A DNA stretch of 64,000 nucleotides. Source: Flagellimonas hymeniacidonis. GTDB taxonomy: Bacteria; Bacteroidota; Bacteroidia; Flavobacteriales; Flavobacteriaceae. The stretch spans positions 1,054,001 through 1,118,000 of the forward strand of contig NZ_VRUR01000002.1 in assembly GCF_008040165.1 (NCBI RefSeq). Direction: 5' to 3'. The notes below the pieces were generated by a model. The model did no database searches, was not told the DNA's origin, and was given only the letters and a program-made list of their open reading frames with translations. Below are positions 18,560 to 28,470 of the stretch, piece after piece. Position numbers and translations under genes: made by a program. Within the stretch, counting starts at the first letter, position 1, and each line of letters opens with the position of its first letter.

Positions 18560-19462
18560 TTATTCTTGCATACTTTGGAATTCTTTTGGGACTTTGTCTT
18601 TATGCTTCCATCTTTTATGTGTCCAAAAATAATATTCAGGGGCTTCATAAATTGATTTTTCAACCTCTTTCAAAAATGCTTCTGAAATTTTATATCCTTC
18701 TACCTCAGTTGGCTTTTCTGATAGGACCTTAAAAGTTCCTTGATAATAACCTCGTTTTAGTTTTTCAACTTTAAGATAAATCGGAATCATATCAAGAACC
18801 TTACAAAGTTCTTCGCCTCCCACGTGAATGGGCACCGTGATATTCATAAATTTTGCCCAATGACGGGTTCTGTTGAGCATTGGGGACTGGTCGCTGATGA
18901 TTCCAACAGTAATCAATTGCCCCTCTTTTTTTGCATCTTTTATAATTTTTCGACTTTCCGTTGTTCGGATGAGTGTTGTACCATATTTACCTCTAATATC
19001 CCGAACTAATTTATCAAAATACTTGTTTTGAATAACCTGATAAATGGCATAGGCCCTAGAATTTAGTTGTGAGTTTAAAGAAAAAACCCATTCCCAACTT
19101 GCATAATGCGGCATCATTATCATAGTGTTTTTACCTTCACTTTCTAATCTTTGTAAAACTTCAACGTTGGTGAAAACATATCTTTTATGCATTTGCCGAT
19201 TGCTGATGCCCAAGGTCTTTGCCATTTCTAAAAATATATCGCAAAGGTGTTTATAGAATTTCTTTTCTATTCGCAAACGCTCCAAATCTGATTTTTCTGG
19301 GAAAACTAATGCTAGATTATTGCGCACCACTTTTTTACGATATCCGACAACATGATAAAGTAATTGGTACACGATATCAGAAATAAAATAAAGTATTCTG
19401 AATGGAAGTCTGGATATGAGCCAGAGTAAAGGATAAGCAAGTATAAAAACAGCTAACTGCAT
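18560..19462 (-). CDS. lipid A biosynthesis acyltransferase family (LpxL/HtrB-like)
   Basis: A 300-residue inner-membrane acyltransferase. After an N-terminal hydrophobic helix (FILAYPLLWLISRLPFRIL) it has the HX4E catalytic motif in MMPHYASWEWVF and the later GIISDQSPM and FWTHKRWKH segments of the LpxL family. It probably adds a late acyl chain to lipid A or to another Bacteroidota lipid. The broken hydrolase gene follows 5 bp downstream. Confidence 0.87.
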   Translation of the reverse strand: MQLAVFILAYPLLWLISRLPFRILYFISDIVYQLLYHVVGYRKKVVRNNLALVFPEKSDLERLRIEKKFYKHLCDIFLEMAKTLGISNRQMHKRYVFTNVEVLQRLESEGKNTMIMMPHYASWEWVFSLNSQLNSRAYAIYQVIQNKYFDKLVRDIRGKYGTTLIRTTESRKIIKDAKKEGQLITVGIISDQSPMLNRTRHWAKFMNITVPIHVGGEELCKVLDMIPIYLKVEKLKRGYYQGTFKVLSEKPTEVEGYKISEAFLKEVEKSIYEAPEYYFWTHKRWKHKDKVPKEFQSMQE

Positions 19463-19515
19463 AGGTAATTCTTGTGCGCAAATATAGCTATATTTGAACC
19501 CAAATCTTATAGCAT

Positions 19516-20166
19516 ATGTTCAATTTACATGCAGCAACCATAGCGATTATTGCTGCCAATGTTTTGGTCTCTTTAAGAGGTTTTAGCGATTCTACTTTTT
19601 TTGAAAGATATAAATTTAGCATTGGGGGTGTTAGAGCGGGCCAACGGGAAAGAACGGTAACTTCTGGTTTTTTGCATGTGGATATTTCACATTTGTTCTT
19701 TAACATGTTTACGTTATATTTCTTTGCCAATGTGGTCATTAATTGGTTCGGGGCTCCCAAGTTTATCATCATCTATTTTATTAGCTTAATAGGCGGTAGC
19801 CTTTTGGCACTTTTCTTTCATAAAAATGAACCCTATTATAGTGCTGTTGGTGCAAGTGGTGCGGTTACAGGTATTTTATATGCAGCAATTTTGTTGAATC
19901 CCAATATGCAGTTGGGCATTATGTTTATACCCATTCCATTGCCTGCTTATGTATTGGGTATAGCGTATTTATTGTATTCTATTTATGGGATGAAAAGTAG
20001 ACTGGGAAATATTGGCCACACTGCTCATTTTGGAGGGGCCATCGGAGGCTACGTCACTACACTATTATTTAAACCAGACCTTTTTGTAACGGACACCCTG
20101 ATTGTTATCTTGTTGGCCATTCCAATTGTATTGCTTTTAATCTTGGAAAAAATGGGGAAAATATAA
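19516..20166 (+). CDS. rhomboid-family intramembrane serine protease
   Basis: A 216-residue membrane protein with about six transmembrane helices. The catalytic Ser114 is in GASGAVTG and the catalytic His171 in HFGGAIGGY; the HVDISHLFFNMF stretch is the conserved helix-2 motif. It should cleave single-span membrane proteins within the bilayer. It is followed 14 bp later by a strong bidirectional terminator. Confidence 0.93.
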   Translation: MFNLHAATIAIIAANVLVSLRGFSDSTFFERYKFSIGGVRAGQRERTVTSGFLHVDISHLFFNMFTLYFFANVVINWFGAPKFIIIYFISLIGGSLLALFFHKNEPYYSAVGASGAVTGILYAAILLNPNMQLGIMFIPIPLPAYVLGIAYLLYSIYGMKSRLGNIGHTAHFGGAIGGYVTTLLFKPDLFVTDTLIVILLAIPIVLLLILEKMGKI

Positions 20167-20180
20167 GTTGACTTAAACAT

Positions 20181-20212
20181 AAAAAAGCCCGCAACTTGTT
20201 GCGGGCTTTTTT
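20181..20212. terminator. bidirectional rho-independent terminator
   Basis: GCCCGCAAC and GTTGCGGGC form a GC-rich stem flanked by six A and six T. It lies between the convergent rhomboid and TlpA-like genes and can work on both strands. Confidence 0.92.
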
Positions 20213-20229
20213 ATTATTGTGGTTTTATT

Positions 20230-21339
20230 TTAATTCAGTAATTCGGCTACCTTTTGTTCCAAGGCAGGGCCTCGTAAATCTTTAGCAACTATTACACCGT
20301 TCTCATCTATTAGAAACGCAGCGGGGATTGCATTTATATTGTACAATTGTGCCACTGGGTCCTGAAACCTTTTTAAGTTGGAGATATGGTTCCATGCCAG
20401 GCCATCATTTTCAATTGCCTTTTTCCAATCTTCGGCACGTGCATCCAACGAAACACCTATAACGTTTAATCCTTTATCGTGATACTTATTGTAAACAGAA
20501 ACAATATTCGGATTCTCCGCTCTGCAAGGCCTGCACCAAGCTGCCCAAAAATCTATTAAGGTCAATTTTCCTTTTACATCGCTAAGTGCAAGTAACTCAC
20601 CGTTTGGAGTAGGTGCTGAGAATTCCGGTGCTATTCCCCCAATTTCAGTGGTCTTAATTTTATCAAGCTGTTCTCCCAATTTTACTCCTGGATCAGACTG
20701 TTTCATTTCTGGAGTAAGTGCCTTGTAGATAGCTTTTATTTCATCATTCGGAAGACTCTTGTTAAGCATTAAGTTGCCCAAAATCAAAACAGAAATAAGT
20801 GCATTTGGATTTTCCTTGGCGAAATCAACGTTAAACGTTTTTACCTCATCCTGAAATTCTATGTATTCTTCTCTCAATGACGTTACCGTTGCTGTATCCT
20901 GCTGCTGTGCGGCATTACGCATATCATTTTGCATGGACCTGGCGCGCTCTGATAATTTTCTGGATTCACCCAAGAAATTCATAAAAAGCTCATTCTGTGG
21001 TGTTCCTTTAAGCCTAGCGTAGTTCATACTGTCTTTTTGAAACCTCAAATCGATATCCCCATTCTCAAGAATAAAAGGAATATTTCCTCTATTGGATTCA
21101 ACAAAAATGTAGTGAAGTTGTGGGCTGCTTTGTGCTCCGGCAAAACTAAAGGTGCCATCTTGAACCGTTGTGGTATCAATATCAATCAGCTGATTAAGGG
21201 AGTCTGTAGTTTTTAAGTAGACATTAGTCCCATTATCGAGCTCCCCAGTAACTTTTGCATTTATGGTAAAACCTTCGGGTTTAGAATTGCATGATACAAA
21301 AAACAGTATCCCTAAGGTAATTGCAAATATCTTTCTCAT
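20230..21339 (-). CDS. TlpA-like thiol:disulfide lipoprotein with DUF4369 domain
   Basis: A 369-residue lipoprotein (signal ILFFVSC). The N-terminal DUF4369 beta domain covers roughly residues 24-120 (FTINAKVTGELDNGTNVYLKT begins it), a helical linker follows, and the C-terminal third is a thioredoxin fold with the active site WCRPC (Cys269, Cys272) and a cis-Pro in INAIPAAF. It is probably a periplasmic disulfide reductase, for cytochrome c maturation or oxidative stress. This domain pair is common in Bacteroidota. Confidence 0.9.
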   Translation of the reverse strand: MRKIFAITLGILFFVSCNSKPEGFTINAKVTGELDNGTNVYLKTTDSLNQLIDIDTTTVQDGTFSFAGAQSSPQLHYIFVESNRGNIPFILENGDIDLRFQKDSMNYARLKGTPQNELFMNFLGESRKLSERARSMQNDMRNAAQQQDTATVTSLREEYIEFQDEVKTFNVDFAKENPNALISVLILGNLMLNKSLPNDEIKAIYKALTPEMKQSDPGVKLGEQLDKIKTTEIGGIAPEFSAPTPNGELLALSDVKGKLTLIDFWAAWCRPCRAENPNIVSVYNKYHDKGLNVIGVSLDARAEDWKKAIENDGLAWNHISNLKRFQDPVAQLYNINAIPAAFLIDENGVIVAKDLRGPALEQKVAELLN

Positions 21340-21382
21340 TTTTTGCTATTTAAGCCGCTAAGATATTCATTACATATGGCAT

Positions 21383-21418
21383 AAAAAAGCCCTTAACTTT
21401 TCTTAAACGGTCAGGGCT
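21383..21418 (-). terminator. rho-independent terminator of the small beta-barrel gene
   Basis: On the minus strand GCCCT and AGGGC form a stem with a long loop, followed by six T. It lies just after the stop at 21437 and separates this gene from the TlpA-like gene downstream. Confidence 0.75.
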
Positions 21419-21436
21419 TGTATTTTAATGAACCAA

Positions 21437-21931
21437 TTAAAATTGATATCGAATGCCTAGGGCAATGTCAAAATCAAAGTCATTGTCAAAACCATCATAC
21501 CCTAAAATACCAATTTCTGGTCTAAAATCGAGGGATAAGAGTAGGGGGATATCAAAATTATATTCTACGCCGATATCTCCAGCTGCAAATACAAAAAGGC
21601 CATCATTGTCATCTCCATTTGGGACCTGTTCAAACTCCACGCTTCCCAATCCACCACCTACACCGTAGTACCAATTGAAGTTTCCATCCAATTGATGTAC
21701 CCATTGGTACACTCCCGATAATTTAAAAGCATCAAATTGTCTGCTATCTCGCCAACCAAGGTTAAATTCAGCTCTATTATACCGCCCAATAGATTTTTGA
21801 TAAGAGATTTCAGCTCCAAAACCGTCGCTGTCACCCAAGCGAAGTCCCAATGCATGTTCAGAAATGTCCTGCGCGCTTGCCACTATTGTTGCAAACAAAA
21901 AAAGACCAGTAAATAATGTGGTAATCCTCAT
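21437..21931 (-). CDS. small outer-membrane beta-barrel protein
   Basis: A 164-residue protein with a signal peptide (FATIVASAQ). The mature part alternates hydrophobic and polar residues in short strands (GAEISYQKSIG, RAEFNLGWRDS, NWYYGVGGGLGSVEF) and ends in an aromatic (IALGIRYQF), the mark of an outer-membrane barrel of about eight strands. No function can be assigned. Confidence 0.75.
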   Translation of the reverse strand: MRITTLFTGLFLFATIVASAQDISEHALGLRLGDSDGFGAEISYQKSIGRYNRAEFNLGWRDSRQFDAFKLSGVYQWVHQLDGNFNWYYGVGGGLGSVEFEQVPNGDDNDGLFVFAAGDIGVEYNFDIPLLLSLDFRPEIGILGYDGFDNDFDFDIALGIRYQF

Positions 21932-21995
21932 AAGTTTCTCGTTTAGTTAAAAATTAAAGATAGCTTTGTAAAGCTTTCTGACAATAAAACTTATT

Positions 21996-24932
21996 TTGAC
22001 AACCAAAAATTGTTCCAGATTGGATAAATCTCTTTTAAAATCCCTCTCCCAAGAATTACAAGGTGAATTATTAATAGATGACTTGAGCAGGGCCTTGTAC
22101 GCTACGGATGCATCTGTTTATAGAAAGCGACCTTTGGGAGTAGCATATCCTAGAAATAAGAAGGACATTCAAATACTAATAGCCTTTGCAACCGAAAATC
22201 GTGTGGGATTGGTTCCCAGAACAGCCGGGACATCTTTGGCAGGACAGTGCGTTGGAGACGGTATTATTGTAGATGTTTCCAAACATTTTACCCAAATTTT
22301 GAGTTTGGATAGGGATAAAAAACAAGTCACGGTTCAACCAGGGGTGGTGAGGGACGAACTGAATCAATATTTAAAACCTTTTGGACTTTTTTTTGGGCCA
22401 AATACCTCAACTTCCAACAGATGTATGATTGGCGGAATGGTTGGCAACAATTCTTCAGGCACTACATCCATTCAATATGGTGTTACAAGGGATAAAGTTG
22501 TTGCACTAAATTGTTTGCTTTCAGATGGAAGTGAAGTATTTTTCACTGATTTGGATAAGGATGAGTTTGAGAGAAAGAAGAATCAAACTTCACTTGAAGG
22601 CATTATTTATTCAACAATTGATAGTGAGCTTTCCAATAGCGAGAATCAAAAAAATATTGAAACAGAATTTCCAAAACCCAGCATCCATAGAAGAAATACG
22701 GGTTATGCCGTTGATGAACTTTTGAAGAACAAGGTTTTTGGAGCTAATGAAGAAGATTTTAATTTATGCAAATTGTTGTCCGGGAGTGAAGGTACCTTAG
22801 CTTTTACTACCGAAATCACCCTACAATTGGATGATTTACCGCCGCCTTTATCAGCAATGGTAGCCACGCATTATAGTAGTTTAGAAGACTGTTTGAGCGA
22901 TGTAGCCCCGGTTATGCAGCATAATTTGCATACCTGCGAGATGATGGATAAGGTCATTCTTGATTGCACAAAAAACAATAGAGCACAATTGGCCAATCGA
23001 TTTTTTGTGGATGGAGATCCTGCGGGAATTTTAATGTTGGAGGTAAAGGCTAATACCGATGATGAACTGGAAAAACAATTGCAAGAGTTACTGGCGACCA
23101 TTCAAAAATCCGGATTAAGCTATGCAAGCCCGGTTTTAAAAGGTGATGATATCAACAAAGCTCTTGAACTGCGCAAAGCAGGATTAGGCTTATTGGGAAA
23201 TATGGTTGGTGACCGTAAAGCAGTTGCTTGTATTGAAGACACTGCTGTTGCCTTGGAAGATTTAAAAGATTTTATCGGGGAATTCACCAGAATTATGAAA
23301 GGGTATGATCAAGATGCGGTCTACTATGCCCATGCCGGAGCAGGGGAGTTGCATCTACGCCCAATTCTTAATTTGAAAAAATCAGATGATGTCGTTTTAT
23401 TCCGTTCCATCACCACAGATGTAGCAAAACTGACCAAAAAATATAAAGGTAGTTTTAGCGGTGAGCATGGAGATGGAATTGTAAGAGCGGAATTTATTCC
23501 TTTAATGATTGGAGAAGCTAATTATGAATTGCTGAAACGAATCAAATCTGTTTTTGACCCAAATAATATTTTTAACCCTGGCAAAATTGTAGATGCTTTT
23601 CCTATGGATGAATCACTGCGATATGAAATTGATCGTGCTGAGCCTGAGGTAAAAACCTTAATGGATTTTTCCGATAGTGAAGGAATTCTAAAAGCAGCTG
23701 AAAAATGTAATGGGAGTGGTGATTGCCGGAAAAGCCATAATATGGCTGGAGGTATGTGCCCTAGCTACCACGCTACCAAAAATGAGAAGGATACCACGAG
23801 GGGTCGGGCCAATGCATTGCGGGAGTTTTTGACCAACTCAGAAAAGCCAAATAAGTTTGACCAAAAGGAACTCAAAGAGGTCTTTGATTTATGTTTGAGT
23901 TGCAAAGCATGCGCGAGCGAATGCCCTAGCAATGTTGATGTGGCTACCTTAAAAGCAGAATTTTTGTATCAATATCAGCAAACCAATGGTTATCCCTTGC
24001 GGAGCAAGTTGTTTGCCTATAATACAAAACTGAATGCCCTTGGTAGTAAAGTACCAGGTTTGACGAATTTAATTTTTGAGTCCAAAGCAACAGGTGGTCT
24101 CCTTAAAAAAATGTCTGGAGTTGCTGCGCAAAGAACGCTCCCGAAAGTGCATAATTTCAACTTTGAAGCCTATTTAAAGAAGTTTAGGGCTGAAAGCATC
24201 CAATCTTTACAAAAAGTGGCTTTATATATTGATGAGTTCACCCAATATTTAGATGTTGAAGTGGGTAAAGATGCTATAGCACTGCTTTGTAAGCTTGGAT
24301 ATGATGTACAGTTGTTTTATGCAGAAAGTGGACGAACTTATTTGTCCAAAGGTTTCTTGAAACAAGCCAAAAAGCTGGTAGGGAAGAACATGGAGAAAGT
24401 AGAAGTACTTCTTCAGCAGAACATCCCAATTGTTGGCTTGGAACCTTCAGCAATATTGTCGTTTAGGGATGAATACAAGAGATTGCATCATAATAAAGAG
24501 CAAGTAGATAAGCTTGCCTCAAATTCATTTTTAATTGAAGAGTTTTTAGCTTCTGAGATTAAAGAGGGAAATATAACCACTGATAGTTTTACAGAAGAGG
24601 AAAGAACAGTAAAGATTCACAACCATTGCCATCAGAAGGCATTGTCCAATCAGAAAGTGACATTCGATGTGCTTAACTTACCTAAAAACTACAAAGTTTC
24701 TATTATAGCATCGGGTTGTTGTGGTATGGCGGGTTCCTTTGGTTATGAAAAAGAGCACTATGAAACCAGCATGAAGGTAGGGGAACTTAAATTATTTCCA
24801 GTCATACGAAAGAGCAAAGTAGAAACTATACTTTCAGCAAACGGAACAAGTTGTAGGCATCAAATTAAAGATGGAACGAAAAGGGAGGCACAGCATCCAG
24901 TCACCATTTTACGAAAGGCCCTGCTTATTTAG
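21996..24932 (+). CDS. FAD-linked oxidase / Fe-S protein, D-lactate dehydrogenase-like
   Basis: A 978-residue protein fusing a GlcD-like FAD domain (FAD motif VPRTAGTSLAGQCVG, GGMVGNNSSGT, GSEGTLAF) with a GlcF-like Fe-S domain. Cys clusters include SGDCRKSH, GGMCPSYHA, CLSCKACASECPS and the CCG-domain ASGCCGMAGSFG. YdiJ-like proteins of this kind oxidise D-lactate or another 2-hydroxy acid and pass electrons to quinone. No ATG is available: TTG at 21996 is used here, and TTG at 22020 is a second candidate that better matches the usual N-terminus. Its 3' end overlaps the convergent LpxH-like gene by 24 bp. Confidence 0.87.
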   Translation: MTTKNCSRLDKSLLKSLSQELQGELLIDDLSRALYATDASVYRKRPLGVAYPRNKKDIQILIAFATENRVGLVPRTAGTSLAGQCVGDGIIVDVSKHFTQILSLDRDKKQVTVQPGVVRDELNQYLKPFGLFFGPNTSTSNRCMIGGMVGNNSSGTTSIQYGVTRDKVVALNCLLSDGSEVFFTDLDKDEFERKKNQTSLEGIIYSTIDSELSNSENQKNIETEFPKPSIHRRNTGYAVDELLKNKVFGANEEDFNLCKLLSGSEGTLAFTTEITLQLDDLPPPLSAMVATHYSSLEDCLSDVAPVMQHNLHTCEMMDKVILDCTKNNRAQLANRFFVDGDPAGILMLEVKANTDDELEKQLQELLATIQKSGLSYASPVLKGDDINKALELRKAGLGLLGNMVGDRKAVACIEDTAVALEDLKDFIGEFTRIMKGYDQDAVYYAHAGAGELHLRPILNLKKSDDVVLFRSITTDVAKLTKKYKGSFSGEHGDGIVRAEFIPLMIGEANYELLKRIKSVFDPNNIFNPGKIVDAFPMDESLRYEIDRAEPEVKTLMDFSDSEGILKAAEKCNGSGDCRKSHNMAGGMCPSYHATKNEKDTTRGRANALREFLTNSEKPNKFDQKELKEVFDLCLSCKACASECPSNVDVATLKAEFLYQYQQTNGYPLRSKLFAYNTKLNALGSKVPGLTNLIFESKATGGLLKKMSGVAAQRTLPKVHNFNFEAYLKKFRAESIQSLQKVALYIDEFTQYLDVEVGKDAIALLCKLGYDVQLFYAESGRTYLSKGFLKQAKKLVGKNMEKVEVLLQQNIPIVGLEPSAILSFRDEYKRLHHNKEQVDKLASNSFLIEEFLASEIKEGNITTDSFTEEERTVKIHNHCHQKALSNQKVTFDVLNLPKNYKVSIIASGCCGMAGSFGYEKEHYETSMKVGELKLFPVIRKSKVETILSANGTSCRHQIKDGTKREAQHPVTILRKALLI

Positions 24933-25814
24933 GGTTTTCTCATCATTATTTTTTTCTTTGAGCCCCTCTTCGGTAATGGGTTCAATAGCAACATCTTTGT
25001 CGGTTATCGAGGCTATAAGTTCATTCATATCCATTTCTTTCAGGTCTTCATCAACAAAGAAAGGCGATAGTTTATCATGGTTGTAGTGGTATATTCTCCA
25101 ACGCTTAAAAGAGTACTCCAAAGCAGTTAAATTTTCGACCCAATCCCCAGAGTTTAAATATATACAGCTTCCATTTTTGTTTTCGTATCGCTCTTTTTTG
25201 GGCTGGTGTATGTGTCCGCAGACAACATAATCATAGTTGTTTTCAATGGCGAGATCACCAGCTGTTTTTTCAAAATCATGGACATGCTTTACAGCACCTT
25301 TAACGCTACTTTTAATACGTTTGGATAAAGAATAACGCTCGCGGCCCATCTTGACCAAACACCAATTAATAAAGCTGTTTGTTAGAATTAGAATATCATA
25401 ACCATAGCTTCCAAGCTTGGCTAACCATTTTGCGTTCTGAATGGATACATCAAAGACATCACCGTGAAAAATCCAAGCTTTTTTGCCATCTAAATTTAGA
25501 ACAAGTTTGTTGGTAATTTTAAAATTACCCATTGAAGCATCGCTAAACTTGCGTAGCATTTCATCATGATTTCCAGTGATATAATGTACTTCTGTACCTC
25601 TTGAGGCCATGCCAATGATTTTTTTGAGCACCTTTAAATGGGAGGCAGGGAAATACCGTTTGCTAAACTGCCAGATATCGATAATATCACCGTTCAAGAT
25701 TAGCTTTTTAGGTTGAATGCTATTGAGATACGCTATAAGCTCATCCGCATGACAACCATAAGTGCCAAGATGAACATCTGAAATAACTGCTAGCTCTATC
25801 TTTCTTTTTTTCAA
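24909..25814 (-). CDS. UDP-2,3-diacylglucosamine diphosphatase-like phosphoesterase
   Basis: A 301-residue metallophosphoesterase. The metal motifs are DVHLG (residues 13-17), GDIID (42-46), GNHDE (81-85) and, later, GHIHQPK. The overall pattern fits the LpxH-type enzymes that remove UMP from UDP-diacylglucosamine in lipid A synthesis. It is longer than E. coli LpxH by about 60 residues because of a C-terminal Lys/Glu-rich tail. The gene is convergent with the FAD/Fe-S gene and overlaps it by 24 bp, so the tail lies in that overlap. Confidence 0.83.
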   Translation of the reverse strand: MKKRKIELAVISDVHLGTYGCHADELIAYLNSIQPKKLILNGDIIDIWQFSKRYFPASHLKVLKKIIGMASRGTEVHYITGNHDEMLRKFSDASMGNFKITNKLVLNLDGKKAWIFHGDVFDVSIQNAKWLAKLGSYGYDILILTNSFINWCLVKMGRERYSLSKRIKSSVKGAVKHVHDFEKTAGDLAIENNYDYVVCGHIHQPKKERYENKNGSCIYLNSGDWVENLTALEYSFKRWRIYHYNHDKLSPFFVDEDLKEMDMNELIASITDKDVAIEPITEEGLKEKNNDEKTLNKQGLS

Positions 25815-25954
25815 TGATATAGGTTTAAGTGCAAAGTAAAACTGTAGGAATAAACTTAAAATGAAATTGAAGTCAATAATTCATCAGTAAGCAGTTAAAA
25901 AAACATCAAGGAAAGCACTATTATGTTACATAAACATTAAGTGGTAAGCTGGTT

Positions 25955-25984
25955 TTTGAAAACGGTTTATAACTTCTACCTTTG
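25955..25984 (+). promoter_or_regulatory. promoter of aroC
   Basis: TTTG (25955-25958), 18 bp, then TACCTTTG (25977-25984), a full match to the Bacteroidota consensus. The predicted start is at about 25991, 16 bp before the aroC ATG, which excludes further upstream codons as the start. Confidence 0.75.
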
Positions 25985-26006
25985 GGGCTTATCGAATTTT
26001 TGGCAA

Positions 26007-27071
26007 ATGGCAGGAAATACTTTTGGACAGCTTTTTAAGCTTACGTCTTTTGGAGAGTCTCACGGAAGAGCCCTTGGTGGAGTAATAGACGGTTGTCCTG
26101 CTGGGATAATGTTGGATATAGAAAAAATCCAATTAGAATTAAATAGAAGGAAACCTGGCCAATCGGCAATAGTCACGCAACGTAAGGAACCAGATACTGT
26201 CGAAATTTATTCAGGAATTTTTGAAGGCAAGACCACTGGAACCCCAATAGGCTTTGCAATTCATAATACCAATCAAAAATCTAAGGATTATTCGCATATA
26301 AAAGATTCGTACAGACCTTCACATGCAGATTATGTGTATGATAAGAAGTATGGATTTAGGGATTACAGAGGTGGAGGCAGAAGCTCTGCAAGGGAGACAG
26401 CAAGTAGGGTAGTGGCAGGAGCTATTGCAAAACAATTCCTAACAAATATAAAGATCAACGCTTTTGTTTCCCAAGTTGGTGAAATGAAATTGGAAAAAGA
26501 TTATAAAGAACTTGATTTTTCCAAAATAGAGGCCAATCCAGTCCGTTGTCCAGATATGGAAACCGCAAATCGAATGGAGGAGTATATAAAGTCCATTAAG
26601 AAGCAGGGAGATACCATTGGCGGTGTAATCACCTGTGTCATTCAAAATGTACCAATTGGTTTAGGTGAACCGGTGTTCGATAAATTACATGCTGCACTAG
26701 GAGGTGCAATGCTTTCCATCAATGCAGTAAAGGGTTTTGAGTATGGTAGTGGGTTTCATGGTGTTACGATGAAAGGAAGTGAACACAATGACTCCTATAA
26801 TAGTGATGGCACCACTACAACAAATCTGAGTGGAGGTATTCAAGGTGGTATTAGCAATGGGATGGATATTTATTTTAATGTTGCCTTTAAACCAGTTGCA
26901 ACTGTACTTCAATCTTATGAAACCATTAATAAAGAAGGTGAAAAAGTGACTACTCAAGGTAAAGGAAGACACGATCCATGCGTAGTTCCAAGAGCGGTTC
27001 CTATTGTAGAAGCCATGGCCGCTATGGTTTTAGCAGACTTCGCCCTTTTTGCACGTACTAACAAAATATAA
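26007..27071 (+). CDS. aroC: chorismate synthase AroC
   Basis: A 354-residue enzyme making chorismate from 5-enolpyruvylshikimate-3-phosphate, the last shared step to aromatic amino acids; it needs reduced FMN. It begins [20 protein letters not shown], and has RRKPGQS, the [14 protein letters not shown] motif, and [19 protein letters not shown] choose the ATG at 26007, because the longer frame from 25941 would begin before the predicted transcription start and adds residues foreign to the family. Confidence 0.97.
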   Translation: MAGNTFGQLFKLTSFGESHGRALGGVIDGCPAGIMLDIEKIQLELNRRKPGQSAIVTQRKEPDTVEIYSGIFEGKTTGTPIGFAIHNTNQKSKDYSHIKDSYRPSHADYVYDKKYGFRDYRGGGRSSARETASRVVAGAIAKQFLTNIKINAFVSQVGEMKLEKDYKELDFSKIEANPVRCPDMETANRMEEYIKSIKKQGDTIGGVITCVIQNVPIGLGEPVFDKLHAALGGAMLSINAVKGFEYGSGFHGVTMKGSEHNDSYNSDGTTTTNLSGGIQGGISNGMDIYFNVAFKPVATVLQSYETINKEGEKVTTQGKGRHDPCVVPRAVPIVEAMAAMVLADFALFARTNKI

Positions 27072-27127
27072 TAGCTTCTTTAATTTTTTTCCACTCAAAA
27101 TAGTATCTTACTACGCAAATTCCAACT

Positions 27128-28453
27128 ATGCGTAAATTAGAATTACACTGGAAAATCCTTATAGGGATGGTGTTAGGTATTGTTTTTGGCTTTGTCATGA
27201 CCCAAGTTGATTGGGGTAAAGGTTTTGTTTCGGACTGGATTCAGCCTTTCGGAACCATTTTTGTCAAACTCCTTAAACTAATAGCCATTCCTTTGATTAT
27301 TGCTTCACTAGTCAAAGGAATTTCTGATTTAAAGGATATTTCCAAGTTTAGAAATATTGGATTGCGAACTATTGGAATTTATATTTTGACCACTGTTGTA
27401 GCAATATCCATAGGATTGTTGCTTGTTAATGCATTGCAGCCAGGAAATGGTATTTCAGAAGAAACAGTAACTAAACTAACAGAGACCTATGCCACTGATT
27501 CAGGGGTTACTTCAAAAATAGCAGAGGCCACGCGGCAGAAAGATAGTGGCCCTTTACAGTTTTTAGAAGATATGGTGCCAGACAATGCTTTAAAGGCAAT
27601 GAGTGATAACGGGCTTATGCTTCAAGTTATCTTTTTTACCATATTTCTTGGAATTTCCATGCTGCTGATAGGGGAGGAACGGGCAAAACCGTTAAAAGAT
27701 TTCTTCGATGCCTTAAATGATGTGGTACTAAAGATGGTGGATTTGATTATGCTTTCTGCACCTTATGCTGTATTTGCTTTATTGGCAGGTGTAGTGGTAT
27801 CATCAAGTGACCCAGATTTATTGTTTGCGCTACTGAAGTATGCAGGTGTCGTTGTTGGTGGATTGTTTTTAATGATTGTATTTTATAGTGTAGTTGTTTC
27901 AGTATATACCAAAAAGAATCCATTTTGGTTCTTGAAAGAAATGAGTCCTGCGCAATTATTAGCTTTTTCAACAAGTTCCAGTGCTGCCACTTTACCAGTC
28001 ACAATGGAAAGGGTTGAGGAACATATAGGAGTGGACAAAGAGGTGTCCAGTTTTGTGCTCCCAGTGGGAGCTACAATCAATATGGATGGAACCAGCTTGT
28101 ATCAAGGAGTAGCTGCCGTTTTTATTTCGCAAGCGCTTGGTTTTGACCTTACTTTTGCGGATCAATTAACCATAGTGCTAACCGCTTTATTGGCCTCAAT
28201 TGGTTCTGCAGCGGTACCTGGGGCAGGAATGGTTATGCTAGTGATTGTTTTGGAGTCCATAGGATTTCCTCCAGATAAACTGGCAATAGGATTGGCTTTA
28301 ATTTTTGCGGTGGATAGGCCATTGGATATGTGCAGAACGATAGTGAATGTCACTGGAGATGCCATGGTGTCTATGGTTGTGGCAAAATCTGTGGGTAAAC
28401 TTGGTAAACCAAATATTAAGGAATGGGACGACCATTTAGATGAAGTAAAATAA
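27128..28453 (+). CDS. dicarboxylate/amino acid:cation symporter (DAACS family)
   Basis: A 441-residue inner-membrane symporter with about eight helices and two re-entrant loops. Hallmarks are AFSTSSSAATLPVTM (HP1), the metal/substrate helix TINMDGTSLYQG, GSAAVPGAGMVML (HP2) and DRPLDMCRTIVNVTGDA. It imports glutamate, aspartate or a C4-dicarboxylate with sodium or protons. It ends 17 bp before the GshB-like gene and may be co-transcribed with the trio that follows. Confidence 0.93.
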   Translation: MRKLELHWKILIGMVLGIVFGFVMTQVDWGKGFVSDWIQPFGTIFVKLLKLIAIPLIIASLVKGISDLKDISKFRNIGLRTIGIYILTTVVAISIGLLLVNALQPGNGISEETVTKLTETYATDSGVTSKIAEATRQKDSGPLQFLEDMVPDNALKAMSDNGLMLQVIFFTIFLGISMLLIGEERAKPLKDFFDALNDVVLKMVDLIMLSAPYAVFALLAGVVVSSSDPDLLFALLKYAGVVVGGLFLMIVFYSVVVSVYTKKNPFWFLKEMSPAQLLAFSTSSSAATLPVTMERVEEHIGVDKEVSSFVLPVGATINMDGTSLYQGVAAVFISQALGFDLTFADQLTIVLTALLASIGSAAVPGAGMVMLVIVLESIGFPPDKLAIGLALIFAVDRPLDMCRTIVNVTGDAMVSMVVAKSVGKLGKPNIKEWDDHLDEVK

Positions 28454-28470
28454 CAAATCAACAAAGAGCT

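Noticed and set aside
25941..26006. Longer aroC frame starting 22 codons upstream
   Set aside because: The extension lies at or before the predicted transcription start and is foreign to the family.
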